Assembly: GCF_013299185.1 (NCBI RefSeq)
Contig: NZ_JAAFKG010000024.1
Location: 1-64,000 of the forward strand
From: Microcoleus sp. bin48.metabat.b7b8b9.023
GTDB taxonomy: Bacteria > Cyanobacteriota > Cyanobacteriia > Cyanobacteriales > Microcoleaceae
Length of the DNA stretch: 64,000 nucleotides
Direction: 5' to 3'
The stretch's first letter is position 1. Every line of letters starts with the position of its first letter. The notes under the pieces are model-generated. The model was given only the letters and a program-made list of their open reading frames with translations, was not told the DNA's origin and did not search any database. The translations under genes and the position numbers were made by a program. This document shows positions 33,594-42,362 of the stretch, piece by piece.

Positions 33594-34448
33594 ATGACTA
33601 GCCCTACTGCAACTCTTTTGATTTCCTGTCCCGATCGCAAAGGGCTTGTCGCCTTACTTGCTAATTTTATCGCTTCCCATAATGGCAATATTATCCACGC
33701 AGATCACCATACTGATTTTGCCGCCGGATTATTTTTAAGTCGTCTGGAATGGCAATTAGACGGTTTTGACTTAAGCATCGAAGAAATGACAGATGCTTTT
33801 ACTGAACTTGCCAAGGATTTACAAGCAAATTGGCAATTACAGTTCTCTGAAGAAGTTCGACGGATTGCGATATGGGTTAGCCACCAAGATCATTGCTTGT
33901 TAGATTTGATTTGGCGACAACGTTCTAAGGAAATGCCTGCGAAAATCCCCCTGATTATCAGCAACCATGAAAAGTTAAAGCCCATTGCCGAACAATATGG
34001 TATCGATTTTGAGTATATTCCCATTAATAAAGAGAGCAAGGCTATTCAAGAAGCACAACAGTTAGATACTCTCAAGAAATATAACATCGATTTAGTAGTA
34101 TTGGCAAAATATATGCAAATTTTGAGTCAAGATTTTATGCGCCAATTTCCCAATGTGATTAATATTCACCATTCATTCTTACCCGCGTTTGTGGGGGCGA
34201 ATCCCTACGAAAGGGCTTACGAAAGAGGAGTGAAAATTATTGGTGCCACAGCCCACTATGTGACGCCAGATCTAGATGCTGGCCCGATTATTGAGCAAGA
34301 TGTCGTGCGCGTGAGTCACCGCGATGAAGTGTCGGACTTGATTCGGAAAGGTAAAGATTTAGAACGGATTGTTTTGGCAAGGGCGGTGCGATATCATTTA
34401 CAAAATCGTGTTTTGGTTTATGGCAATCGCACTGTTGTTTTTGCTTGA
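33594..34448 (+). CDS. purU: Formyltetrahydrofolate deformylase
   Basis: 284 residues. It hydrolyses 10-formyl-THF to formate and THF, balancing one-carbon pools. The N-terminal ACT domain (TATLLISCPDRKGLVALLANFIASHNGNI) binds regulators. The catalytic domain has the GART-fold residues in INIHHSFLPAFVGANPYERAYERG and IGATAHYVTPDLDAGPIIEQDV, plus LAKYMQILSQDFM. Full length and no disruptions. Confidence 0.95.
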   Translation: MTSPTATLLISCPDRKGLVALLANFIASHNGNIIHADHHTDFAAGLFLSRLEWQLDGFDLSIEEMTDAFTELAKDLQANWQLQFSEEVRRIAIWVSHQDHCLLDLIWRQRSKEMPAKIPLIISNHEKLKPIAEQYGIDFEYIPINKESKAIQEAQQLDTLKKYNIDLVVLAKYMQILSQDFMRQFPNVINIHHSFLPAFVGANPYERAYERGVKIIGATAHYVTPDLDAGPIIEQDVVRVSHRDEVSDLIRKGKDLERIVLARAVRYHLQNRVLVYGNRTVVFA

Positions 34449-34649
34449 TTTTTTGAGTTAAATTGTGAGTGGGTTGCTCTGATTGTAGGATGAGTTTTCC
34501 AGCCAATCCTACAATAAAAAATAATTTTTGTGGGACAGGCATCTTGCCTGTCCAGCTATTTTTGTAAGAGGTATGATAAGCAATCATAGAAAGATGCGAG
34601 GTGCCTGAAATAGTTCCTCGCATTCGATCGCTCTCACGAGATTACCAGA

Positions 34650-34780
34650 AGAAATAATTGGTTGAAAGCGTCTCCGTTTGGCGTAGAAATTAAAATCAGA
34701 CAATTCATTATTCCAATCCTAGAACTTCCAGGTAGAGGTTGCTGTCAACTGTCAACTGTCAACTGTCAACTGTCAACTGA
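34650..34780 (-). repeat. Composite repeat, copy C: heptamer array plus conserved tail (inverted)
   Basis: On the minus strand, CAGTTGACAG units at 34741-34778 start three bases after the stop codon of the unknown gene at 34782, then come CAACCTCTACCTGG, TAGGATTGGAATAATGAATT, GTCTGATTTTAATTTCTACG and GCTTTCAACCAATT, ending in CTGGTAATCT near 34642. It fills most of the purU 3' gap. A small stem TTGTAGGAT/ATCCTACAA lies at 34493-34514. Confidence 0.8.
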
Positions 34781-34781
34781 A

Positions 34782-35705
34782 TCAAATCCGGGCGGATAAT
34801 GTTTCGACGTAAGCGCGATCGATCAATTGGCGAGCAACCGTCTGAATTCCGGTATGCTCGTAATAATTGGTAGTCATGTCCAAAAAGGCGGCGACATAAT
34901 CCAATTTGTCATCGGTAACATCGACGTATTGCTTGAGGCTGCCTAAAACTGTGGCGGGAGTTAAGCCGCGAGATACCACTAAATTGTTCATCCAACCTTG
35001 GGCTGAGGCGAAGGTTGCTGTCACGAATCCGAATTTTTGTGCATTGTTGGCGCCGGGAATTAGGTTGCTGATGTTTTGGAAGGTTGAGTTTTGCTGCAAG
35101 GTTCCAGGATTTACGCCGCTTAGGGTATTTTGCGCTACTTTGATAAAGTCTGGGCCGAGGGGAATTAAGCCGTCAGCGCATACTAATGCAGCCATCCGCA
35201 TTAGAGATGCGCCTTTGTATTGTGATAAGTAATTGGTAAAGCTTCCCACGTTTTCAAGGGAAATTTTGTTGAGTTTGCAGAAGACGATGAGCTCGATCGC
35301 CACTTTGACGCATAAGTCGATCGTTTGAGTGGTATCAGCCTTGGGAGTCAGGCGGCTCATAAACGACAGAAAGCCGATTTTTTCGCCGATTTTATTCGCC
35401 ATAGCCGTCGCGCCCAAGGCACTGTCAGCACTGTCTGCAAGCTGGTAAAGCTTTACTGCGCCTTGATAGGGCTCGTTGGAGTTGGCGTAAAGCTCGATCG
35501 CCCGGGCGCGAATTTTTTCGACTAAAGCGCGATCGGTTTCCCCTGTGAGCGATCGAATAGTATTATCAAAACCAGATAAATTATTCCACTCCCCCGGAAC
35601 CACAAAATCGAGAGATTTCAACATCATCACAGTCACGCCACCAGACGGCAAATTGTCAACCAATTCCACAATAGACTTGCTCACAACAAACTCCTGAATA
35701 GCCAC
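34782..35705 (-). CDS. Conserved hypothetical protein, all-helical
   Basis: 307 residues, not recognised. It is predicted mostly helical with no membrane segment: AIQEFVVSKSIVELVDNLPSGG at the start, ETDRALVEKIRARAIELY, DTTQTIDLCVKVAIELIVF, GASLMRMAALVCADGLIPLGPDF, TATFASAQGWMNNLVVSRGL and DKLDYVAAFLDMTTNYYEHTG. I considered orange carotenoid protein but its conserved segments are absent. The gene is divergent from a methyltransferase gene, with a 34-bp repeat array between them, and ends against a heptamer array. Confidence 0.65.
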   Translation of the reverse strand: MAIQEFVVSKSIVELVDNLPSGGVTVMMLKSLDFVVPGEWNNLSGFDNTIRSLTGETDRALVEKIRARAIELYANSNEPYQGAVKLYQLADSADSALGATAMANKIGEKIGFLSFMSRLTPKADTTQTIDLCVKVAIELIVFCKLNKISLENVGSFTNYLSQYKGASLMRMAALVCADGLIPLGPDFIKVAQNTLSGVNPGTLQQNSTFQNISNLIPGANNAQKFGFVTATFASAQGWMNNLVVSRGLTPATVLGSLKQYVDVTDDKLDYVAAFLDMTTNYYEHTGIQTVARQLIDRAYVETLSARI

Positions 35706-35796
35706 ATTTAAAAGTATTCTTCCAAATACTCCAACTCCCAGAAATCCGATTCCAGATTTCCCGGTAATCTCATCTGAGATCTAATGCTGGCAGTCA

Positions 35797-36145
35797 GATA
35801 GGTTCGTAGTGAGGACTTTAGTCCGCATCAGATAGGTTCGTAGTGAGGACTTTAGTCCGCATCAGATAGGTTCGTAGTGAGGACTTTCGTCCGCATCAGA
35901 TAGGTTCGTAGTGAGGACTTTCGTCCGCATCAGATAGGTTCGTAGTGAGGACTTTCGTCCGCATCAGATAGGTTCGTAGTGAGGACTTTAGTCCGCATCA
36001 GATAGGTTCGTAGTGAGGACTTTAGTCCGCATCAGATAGGTTCGTAGTGAGGACTTTAGTCTGCATCCAAAAAAGGACTGATTTGCTTCTAGCGAGGACT
36101 TTAGTCCGCATCCAAGAAAGGACTGAAGTCCTCACTACGAACCTT
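35797..36145. repeat. Array of eight 34-bp direct repeats plus two degenerate units
   Basis: Units start at 35797, 35831, 35865, 35899, 35933, 35967, 36001 and 36035, each GATAGGTTCGTAGTGAGGAC followed by a GGACTTTAGTCC-type hairpin half and GCATCA. Units 3-5 share a TTTCGTCC variant while the others read TTTAGTCC, which shows expansion by tandem duplication. Degenerate units and one inverted end (GAAGTCCTCACTACGAACC) follow to 36145. There are no unique spacers, so it is not CRISPR. Confidence 0.92.
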
Positions 36146-36225
36146 GTAAAGTTTGATTATCTCAACTCACTCAAAATTACCAAAACGTGTTAAAGTTGAT
36201 GGCGCTAAATCGAAAACAATAAAAT

Positions 36226-37161
36226 ATGACTGTTGCAGTTAACAAAACTCCGGGATTAGCATCGCGTTTAGTAAATGGCGTACTCTCCATCAAACCTTTG
36301 GCCGCTCTAGCCAAGCACCAAGCGCGGGAAATGATGATAAACAGAGCCGAAAAAATCGGAGTGCATTGGCGAGAAGAAGCCCAAGCACTTTTGTCCCGAA
36401 ATTGGGATGCAGAATTGCTCAGCGTAGAAAATCCCGATTTGGTTTACCCGAAATATTATCTAACTTCATTTCACGCTTACGAAAAAGGTAATATGAGTTG
36501 GGAAGCTGCCACAGAAGTTGAAGTTGCAGCCCGTGCAGTGCACGCCGGAATTTGGCCAGAAGCGGGTGCAGAAGGCGATGCTAAACTCCGCGCCAGCTAT
36601 CACGAAATCGTCAAAGCTCAAATTTCTCAAACACCGCAAGATATTGTCGATTTGGGATGCAGTGTGGGAATGAGTACGTTTGCGCTTGGGGATGTTTACC
36701 CGGAAGCAAAGATGACTGGGGTGGATTTGTCGCCTTATTTTTTGTCCGTTGCTCAATACCGTTCCCAACAGCGAGAAGCGGAATTTTCTAATCAAAAATC
36801 TCCAATTTGGGTGCACGCTGCTGCTGAATCTACTGGTTTACCTGCGGCTTCTTTTGATTTAGTTTCTATTTGTTTAGTTTGTCACGAATTGCCGGAGAAA
36901 GCTTCTAAGGCAGTATTCCGGGAAGCGAGGCGTTTGCTGCGCGCTGGCGGACATTTGACAATTATGGATATGAATCCTCAGTCGGAAGTTTATGCCAAAA
37001 TGCCTCCTTATATTTTGACTTTGCTCAAGAGTACGGAGCCTTATTTGGATCAGTATTTTGGGTTGGATATTGAGCAGGCTTTGGTTGATTCGGGTTTTGC
37101 GGTGCCGACAATCACTTGCAATACTCTCAGACACCGGACTGTTGTTGCTCAAGCAATATAG
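36226..37161 (+). CDS. Class I SAM-dependent methyltransferase, cyanobacterial
   Basis: 311 residues. A long N-terminal region (SIKPLAALAKHQAREMMINRAEKIGVHW, NPDLVYPKYYLTSFHAYEKGNMSWEAATE) precedes the Rossmann core: DIVDLGCSVGMSTFALG (motif I), MTGVDLSPYFLSVAQYR, AASFDLVSICLVCHELPE and LLRAGGHLTIMDMNP. The N-terminal part is shared by cyanobacterial and chloroplast methyltransferases, whose substrate I cannot name. Divergent from the gene at 34782. Confidence 0.85.
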   Translation: MTVAVNKTPGLASRLVNGVLSIKPLAALAKHQAREMMINRAEKIGVHWREEAQALLSRNWDAELLSVENPDLVYPKYYLTSFHAYEKGNMSWEAATEVEVAARAVHAGIWPEAGAEGDAKLRASYHEIVKAQISQTPQDIVDLGCSVGMSTFALGDVYPEAKMTGVDLSPYFLSVAQYRSQQREAEFSNQKSPIWVHAAAESTGLPAASFDLVSICLVCHELPEKASKAVFREARRLLRAGGHLTIMDMNPQSEVYAKMPPYILTLLKSTEPYLDQYFGLDIEQALVDSGFAVPTITCNTLRHRTVVAQAI

Positions 37162-37370
37162 CAGTTTTAAGTTGACTGAATTACAGATGTTTGGGTAGGA
37201 CATGGCAGTGCCGTGTCCCTACTGTATTTCAGTAAAGGTTGATGTGCAAAAACTGTTGGCTGTCAATGATGCTCGAAAACTAAATTCGATCGCAAATGTG
37301 GTAGAATTAATACTCAGACAGCAGTCTTAGCTATATCGTGTTGAGAGAAACCTAAAAAAAGGATATCATC

Positions 37371-37694
37371 ATGAACCCGACAGCCCCCCCTCAAAAAATT
37401 ATTGATTGTTTGCAGGTTATTTTGGATGCCACAGCCTCAAAAAATTACGAGCTGTTTACCACGGTGGGCGATGCAGGCTACAAAGCGGGAATTACACAAG
37501 AAATGTTCGATAATGTTAGCGATGAACTCGGTTCGCGCCTGCAAAACGGATATTCAATTAGTTATTTTGGTGAATTGACACAAGAGGGTTTTCAGGTTTA
37601 TTTGTGGAAGCTGAGTTTTGCAGATGGTGGAGATGAATTTGTGGCACGCATGACGATGAATGGAGACAAGGTTGCTGGGATCTTCATCGCATAA
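37371..37694 (+). CDS. Small NTF2/SnoaL-like protein
   Basis: 107 residues. The helix-first layout PPQKIIDCLQVILDATASKNYELFTTVGDA followed by ITQEMFDNVSDEL and beta strands (YSISYFGELTQEGFQVYLWKLSFADG, FVARMTMNGDKVAGIFIA) fits an NTF2-like cone fold. Such small proteins bind or convert small molecules. A spaced AAAAAAAGGA before ATG is a fair ribosome site. Function unknown. Confidence 0.6.
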   Translation: MNPTAPPQKIIDCLQVILDATASKNYELFTTVGDAGYKAGITQEMFDNVSDELGSRLQNGYSISYFGELTQEGFQVYLWKLSFADGGDEFVARMTMNGDKVAGIFIA

Positions 37695-37854
37695 TATCTA
37701 TTACTTGATATGGCGTTCGACTGAATGTCAAGGCGTCAGCCCACAACTTTCAAGCGAAACCTATCTGGTGTAACAAAGGTGGTGCCTTTTGGTACCCTGA
37801 AATTTATGTGCGATCGCTAGACAAGTTAACGCGAGACAAATAGGTTTTAATAGA

Positions 37855-37960
37855 TATAGCGGTTCTCAGAAAGATGAGGTATGTTGTTGGGCTTGGGCCC
37901 TCTTGGTTTAAGGGTTGTGTGGGCTGTCAGTTATACCTCATCTTTTTGAGAAAGGCTATA
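37855..37960 (+). mobile_element. MITE copy 1 with TATAGC(C/G) inverted ends
   Basis: 106 bases. Left end TATAGCGGTTCTCAGAAAG and right end CTTTTTGAGAAAGGCTATA are imperfect inverted repeats of about 27 bases each. The interior has GTTGTTGGGCTTGGGCCCTCTT. Both ends finish in TA, as expected for a TA-targeting IS630/mariner-type element. It has no transposase. Copies 2 and 3 are at 46611-46719 and 51682-51789. Confidence 0.8.
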
Positions 37961-37981
37961 GTTGTTGTCATACATAGAATT

Positions 37982-38368
37982 ATGGTACAGGTTAAAATCT
38001 CCGGTTTGAGAGAGCATCTCGATCCCATTAAGCCTCAACTCTCCGATGTCATTAATTCCTGTGTCGTAGATGCACTTCATTATCCACCTGATAAACGTTC
38101 ACACCGTTTCTTTCTGTTCGACTCCTCTGATTTTTTTTATCCAACAGGGCGCACAGAACGTTACACTATCATTGAGGTGAGCATGATTGAAGGACGCAGT
38201 GTCGAGACGAAAAAGCAGTTGATTCGTTTATTGTTTGAGCGATTACAGCCCTTTGGAATTTCCACACAGGATTTAGAAATCACGATTTTTGAGAATCCTA
38301 AACACAATTGGGGTTTTCGGGGCTTACCGGGTGATGAACATCAACTCAATTATAAAATCGAAGTGTAG
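37982..38368 (+). CDS. Tautomerase-superfamily protein
   Basis: 128 residues from the ATG at 37982; a longer reading frame passes through the MITE and is not chosen. VQVKISGLREHLDPIKPQLSDVI, DKRSHRFFLFDSSDFFYP, YTIIEVSMIEGRSVETKKQLIRLLFERL and ENPKHNWGFRGLPGDEHQLNYKI match the Tautomerase_2-type family. The usual catalytic Pro1 is absent: the mature protein starts Val-Gln. It may have lost catalysis or use another residue. Confidence 0.75.
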   Translation: MVQVKISGLREHLDPIKPQLSDVINSCVVDALHYPPDKRSHRFFLFDSSDFFYPTGRTERYTIIEVSMIEGRSVETKKQLIRLLFERLQPFGISTQDLEITIFENPKHNWGFRGLPGDEHQLNYKIEV

Positions 38369-38463
38369 CCGATCGCTCTTAACTTACAACAAAGCGGTCG
38401 ATCGAGCTTTATTGTCGATCGACCGCCAATCTCTCCCCTCAGTGAAAAAACCAACTTCACCCC

Positions 38464-38970
38464 TCATCCACCCCGCAACTGCTTGACCAAGTGAACTAAC
38501 TCTGGTAAAATTAGCTTTTCCACAGCTAGTTTCACGCCATTACTAGATCCAGGAAGAGAAAAGACTAACTTGCCTTGATACACGCCTGCAACAGCCCGAG
38601 ATGCGATCGCCCTCGAACCAATTTCTTGATAGCTCAAAAACCGAAATATCTCGCCAAATCCAGGTAAAATCCTGTCGAGCAAACTCTCCATCACATCGTA
38701 GGTAGTATCTCGTGGAGAAATACCCGTCCCGCCACTCAAAACTATCGCATCCACATCTTCGCGCTGGGCAAGCGCCTGCATTTGCAATACAATTTTTGCA
38801 GCATCATCTTTAACAACAGTGTAAGCTACCACAGAGTGACCTGCATCTTTTAGCAATTTTTTCGTTAACAAACCGCTATTGTCTGTGTCAGCAGAGCGCG
38901 TATCGCTAACAGTCATGATAGCGCAATTTACGGTTATTTTAGATAAATCGGGGTGAGGAATTTGCGTCAT
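38464..38970 (-). CDS. moaB: Molybdenum cofactor biosynthesis protein B-like
   Basis: 168 residues from MTQIPHPD at 38970; a reading from 39018 is longer but lacks support. The MoaB/MogA core is visible: CAIMTVSDTRSADTDNSG, VVAYTVVKDD, DAIVLSGGTGISPRDTTYDVM, PGFGEIFRFLSYQEIGSRAIASRAVAGVY and FSLPGSSNGVKLAVEKLILPEL. These proteins bind molybdopterin and adenylylate or cooperate in its maturation. No other moa or moe gene is near. Confidence 0.9.
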   Translation of the reverse strand: MTQIPHPDLSKITVNCAIMTVSDTRSADTDNSGLLTKKLLKDAGHSVVAYTVVKDDAAKIVLQMQALAQREDVDAIVLSGGTGISPRDTTYDVMESLLDRILPGFGEIFRFLSYQEIGSRAIASRAVAGVYQGKLVFSLPGSSNGVKLAVEKLILPELVHLVKQLRGG

Positions 38971-39053
38971 TGTTTCTTGTCGTAAGTAATCGGCAACCAG
39001 CAATCGGCTATCGGCCAATTACCAATTACCAACTACCAATTATTAACTATCTA

Positions 39054-39389
39054 TTATGCCTTGCTAAATCCTAAGCCGTTTGCTTCCGAGTAGCGTTCCA
39101 TAAAACGCATAAAGCGTTCCCAGTCAGCGGCACTTTTCATCAGATAAAGAGCTTCCAAACCCGCAGGTTGACCGTTGATGAACTTAGCCTTAACTTCGCG
39201 AGTCAGAAGTTCGCCTTCTTCGTCGATCATGTACATTCCAGTAATGTCTTGGGTGCTATCGTTGCTGAGAGATTTCGGATTTTCAAAGATAAATGTGGCA
39301 GTGCCTTGAGCTCCGCTTTTAGAACGAGTTAGGCGGACTTCGGGTACAGTATCTTCGTCTATACCCCGGGAGAATTGAATTTTAGCCAT
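39054..39389 (-). CDS. psb28: Photosystem II reaction center Psb28 (Psb28-1)
   Basis: 111 residues. [69 protein letters not shown] and the C-terminal [23 protein letters not shown] are the conserved Psb28 sequence. It binds PSII assembly intermediates near CP47 and protects RC47 during repair. Monocistronic, with a palindrome-rich region upstream. Confidence 0.96.
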   Translation of the reverse strand: MAKIQFSRGIDEDTVPEVRLTRSKSGAQGTATFIFENPKSLSNDSTQDITGMYMIDEEGELLTREVKAKFINGQPAGLEALYLMKSAADWERFMRFMERYSEANGLGFSKA

Positions 39390-39518
39390 AATCTGAGAGT
39401 GGAACCTTAAAGATTGCTGAATTTCTTAATCTTTTAATCATAAAACGATTTGGACGCTCCCAAGTCAAGACTTGGGGAGATTGTGCGATGGGGATCGGGG
39501 GAGAGGGGCTATTTTTCA

Positions 39519-39781
39519 GGTACGTAGTTGCGCTTGAGCGCTCTTTCTGGGATATCGGAAAGAGCGAAGACAGCGCAACAGGTATGTAGTTGGGCTTTAG
39601 CCCTCTTTCTGGGATATCGGAAAGAGCGAAGACAGCGCAACTACGTACCTTTGAGTTGCCTGAGCCCTGGCTCTCTCCTTCACTATTGGCTGTTGGGGTT
39701 TAGTACTTTTTCCCATATCTCACAAAGAGCGCTGAAGCGCAACTACGTACCAAAGAGAGCGCCCAAGCGCAACTACATACC
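39519..39781. repeat. Cluster of GTACGTAGTTGCGC palindromes
   Basis: Two near-identical half-palindromes (39519-39583 and 39583-39649) share CTTTCTGGGATATCGGAAAGAG, then further arms AAGAGCGCTGAAGCGCAACTACGTACC and AGAGCGCCCAAGCGCAACTACATACC run up to the stop codon of the SLH gene (TAA at 39783). At the SLH 3' end the repeat starts one base after the stop. The gap from 39390 has no gene. Confidence 0.8.
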
Positions 39782-39782
39782 T

Positions 39783-41315
39783 TTAGACGATGTAGGGAGA
39801 GTTAATTGGCTCCGCGCCCTTTGTGGCTACCAGAGTTTGGTAGACGAGGGCGGATATCTCGGCGCGGGTGATGTCGCGGGCGGGGGAAAGCTTGTCCCGC
39901 GCGGGATAGTTGACTACGATTTTGCGCTCTGTGGCGGTGGCGATGGAGTCGGTGGAAAAACTGGGAATTAAAGCCCGATCGGCATAAACGCTCAAAGAAT
40001 TAGGATTGCCGCCTTTAAACTGCAAGCCGTTTATCAATGATACGATCGCCTGAGCTTTAGTCAAATTCTGTTCCGGGCGAAACGTGCTGTCGGGATATCC
40101 AACCAAAAACCCGCCTCGATTCGCTTTGACGATCGCACTTTGGGCCCAAAAATCCGCCGCCACATCCTTAAAAACCGTTGCTTCACGGCGCGGCGCCAAC
40201 TCAAACGCCTTCGCCAGCAACGCCGCATACTGAGCCCTAGTTAAACTCTCGTCAGGTTTAAAAGTGCCGTCGGGAAACCCGTTAACAATATTCATCTTAG
40301 CGAGGCGATCGATAAAATCCTTAGCCCAGTGAGTGCTGATATCGCTAAACTTTACACCCCCAGGAGTCGGAGTTGGAGTTGGAGTTGGAGTTGGAGTTGG
40401 AGTTGGAGTTGGAGTTGGAGTTGGAGTTGGGGTTGGGGTTGGAGTTGGCGTCACATTTCCCAACTCAAATAAACCTTTTACCCGCGAAGGATTGAGTTGA
40501 TTTCCCAGGGCAAAAATCTTAGTCGCAGTAGCATTTTGCAAATCAAATTCGCCATTGTTAGCAAAAATATTTCCCCCTAAATCTTGAGCCGTACCAAGAT
40601 CTGGCAGAGATTTTTCCACCGCAGTCAAACCATCTTCGGTATTTTTTTCAATGCGATTCTTCCGCACAACCGGCTTAGAGTTCCCCGTTAAAACGATACC
40701 GGAGCGATTGGCGATAATTTGGTTTTCAACAATCAAAGGAGCCGATTGAGCTTGCAGAGAAATGCCGAAACCAGTATTTTGAAAAAGATTGCGCCGGATT
40801 ACGCCCTTAGCACTCCCCGCCATAATTACCCCAGCGGCAGAGTTTTGAATAAATATGTTGTCCAGAATCGCCGGATTGGCATTTCCTGTGGCAAATACGC
40901 CTTCGCGCTTGGAAAGCGTGAAAGTGCAGCCAGCAACAGTAGGAGAAGTTGACTCCATCCAGACAGCAGTACCGCGAATATCTAGATTAGTGACAGTTAC
41001 TCCCCGCAATTCTGCATCAGTTGCTAGCAGTAGAGTGATATTTTGACTTGCAGCGGTGGGACTGACAAATTTGCCACTTCCTTGAATTAGAGTACCGCTT
41101 CCTTTGTTGGCTTCATTGCCGATTACTTTGACTCCTGAGGAAATTTCTAAGGGGAATTGTTCGCCGCTGGCTGCGCTGTAAGTTCCCGCTGCTAGCTGAA
41201 TAACTGTTCCCGATGCAGCGCGGCTGATAGCGCGGGCGATCGTTTTGAATGGAGCAGATTGGCTGCCGGCTGCTGCATCGCTGCCTGTTTGGGGGTTAAC
41301 GTAAAGTGTTGCCAT
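39783..41315 (-). CDS. Parallel beta-helix (DUF1565) protein with PT linker and SLH domains
   Basis: 510 residues. The N-terminal DUF1565/beta-helix part starts directly at MATLYVNPQTGSDAAAGS, with PbH1-type repeats (VRRNLFQ-like segments: GVIRRNLFQNTGFGISLQ, IIANRSGIVLTGNSKPVVRKN) to about 290. A Thr-Pro linker of about 17 TP units follows, encoded by GGAGTT hexamers (40363-40448). Three SLH domains close the protein (DISTHWAKDFIDRLAKMNIVNGFPDGTFKPD, DFWAQSAIVKANRGGFLVGYPDSTF, ATATERKIVVNYP). SLH domains bind cell-wall polymers, yet no signal peptide is visible at this start; export must be by another route or the start is upstream. Confidence 0.85.
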   Translation of the reverse strand: MATLYVNPQTGSDAAAGSQSAPFKTIARAISRAASGTVIQLAAGTYSAASGEQFPLEISSGVKVIGNEANKGSGTLIQGSGKFVSPTAASQNITLLLATDAELRGVTVTNLDIRGTAVWMESTSPTVAGCTFTLSKREGVFATGNANPAILDNIFIQNSAAGVIMAGSAKGVIRRNLFQNTGFGISLQAQSAPLIVENQIIANRSGIVLTGNSKPVVRKNRIEKNTEDGLTAVEKSLPDLGTAQDLGGNIFANNGEFDLQNATATKIFALGNQLNPSRVKGLFELGNVTPTPTPTPTPTPTPTPTPTPTPTPTPTPTPGGVKFSDISTHWAKDFIDRLAKMNIVNGFPDGTFKPDESLTRAQYAALLAKAFELAPRREATVFKDVAADFWAQSAIVKANRGGFLVGYPDSTFRPEQNLTKAQAIVSLINGLQFKGGNPNSLSVYADRALIPSFSTDSIATATERKIVVNYPARDKLSPARDITRAEISALVYQTLVATKGAEPINSPYIV

Positions 41316-41633
41316 GTTGTTGCTATATGGATAATTTGCGATCGACTTTTGGGCAATTTACATTCTGTACGAATTTGACTGCGGATATATATTTAGCTTT
41401 GATTGGGAAGACAGCCATAGGGGATGACAACCCCAGGGGGATTGCCCCTACAAAATACTTGATTTCTCGTTCCCCGAAATAGCAGGTACCCGACTTCTTG
41501 AAGAAGTCGGATACCTGGGCAAGCTTTTCTGTATTTAAATTATTTGTCAAAACACAATTCCCCAATGAGTGGGGTGGGCGTCCCGCCCGCCCTTAACATA
41601 CAATTTAAATGCGATCGAGCTTATTAAGCTTTT
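41316..41633. other. Intergenic gap with two palindromic repeats
   Basis: A near-perfect palindrome CAGGTACCCGACTTC/GAAGTCGGATACCTG at 41483-41517, and the GGGTGGGCG/CGCCCGCCC type repeat near 41572-41593. No gene seen. Confidence 0.55.
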
Positions 41634-42230
41634 TCATTCGGATCGAGTCGAGATTCCCTGCCCAAAAACCTTCACCGCTTCAGCCAAATCAGTTTCGCCC
41701 ATCAAAATGCAGCGTTTTAGCAAATCAATATCCAGCGTTTCCAATCCTGACAGTTGACTCTGAATTACTTCTTGATATCCATCTTCCCCAAGATGATATA
41801 GCCGCAATGTGCCATCCTCCCAAAACCAGATTTCTGGTACACCCAAAGCCCGATATTTTGGCAACTTAATCAGTCCACCGCTAGTATAAACTACCTCGAT
41901 CGACAAATCGGGAATCAACTTAGGTTGTCCCAAACAAAAGGATTTGTCGGCTTGGGTTGAAACTTCTCCCGTTTTCTCCTGCGTCATGGAACCAGAAGGG
42001 TAAAACCTAATGCCTTGCGCCAGCAAAAAAGTTGTCACCAAGTAACCAATGATTTCCGAAAAATTTTGGTGTGGGAATCCCGGCATCAGAATTTCGATCG
42101 CACCTGCAAAAAAAGACAACTTTACCCCAGGGGAATCTTCCGAACCTTTCTGGATTAACTTGAATTGCTCCCAGGTGCCATTGAGCACCACTCGTCCATC
42201 GAGAATTTCGCGATCGAGAACTTGTGTCAT
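41634..42230 (-). CDS. Uma2-family (DUF820) putative endonuclease
   Basis: 198 residues of the PD-(D/E)xK fold family that is strongly expanded in cyanobacteria. Visible: GAIEILMPGFPHQNFSEIIGYLV, the catalytic-type LIPDLSIEVVYTSGG (Asp...Glu-x-x) and KLPKYRALGVPEIWFWEDGTLRLYHL (Lys and beta strands). Function not established; some members may be mobile-element remnants. Start at MTQVLDREILDG. Confidence 0.85.
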   Translation of the reverse strand: MTQVLDREILDGRVVLNGTWEQFKLIQKGSEDSPGVKLSFFAGAIEILMPGFPHQNFSEIIGYLVTTFLLAQGIRFYPSGSMTQEKTGEVSTQADKSFCLGQPKLIPDLSIEVVYTSGGLIKLPKYRALGVPEIWFWEDGTLRLYHLGEDGYQEVIQSQLSGLETLDIDLLKRCILMGETDLAEAVKVFGQGISTRSE

Positions 42231-42362
42231 TGAACCGCACCATTATCTCCTATGGGAATTATAACTGATATCATGTCCGTTCTCAAGAACAGGCCGGAAA
42301 AGCCTCTTCCACAAATAATTAGTTTTCTTGTGGGGTAGGCCCCTGAGCCCACTCGCTTCAAC

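Noticed and set aside
34782..35705. Possible orange carotenoid protein
   Set aside because: Length is similar (307 residues) but the conserved carotenoid-binding segments of OCP and its C-terminal NTF2 domain are absent. Left as unknown.
35797..36145. CRISPR array
   Set aside because: Exact 34-base period with no unique spacers between units and no cas genes. It is a tandem repeat of a dispersed palindrome.
37874..38368. Longer tautomerase start
   Set aside because: The extra 36 codons run through the MITE; the ATG at 37982 gives the normal family N-terminus.
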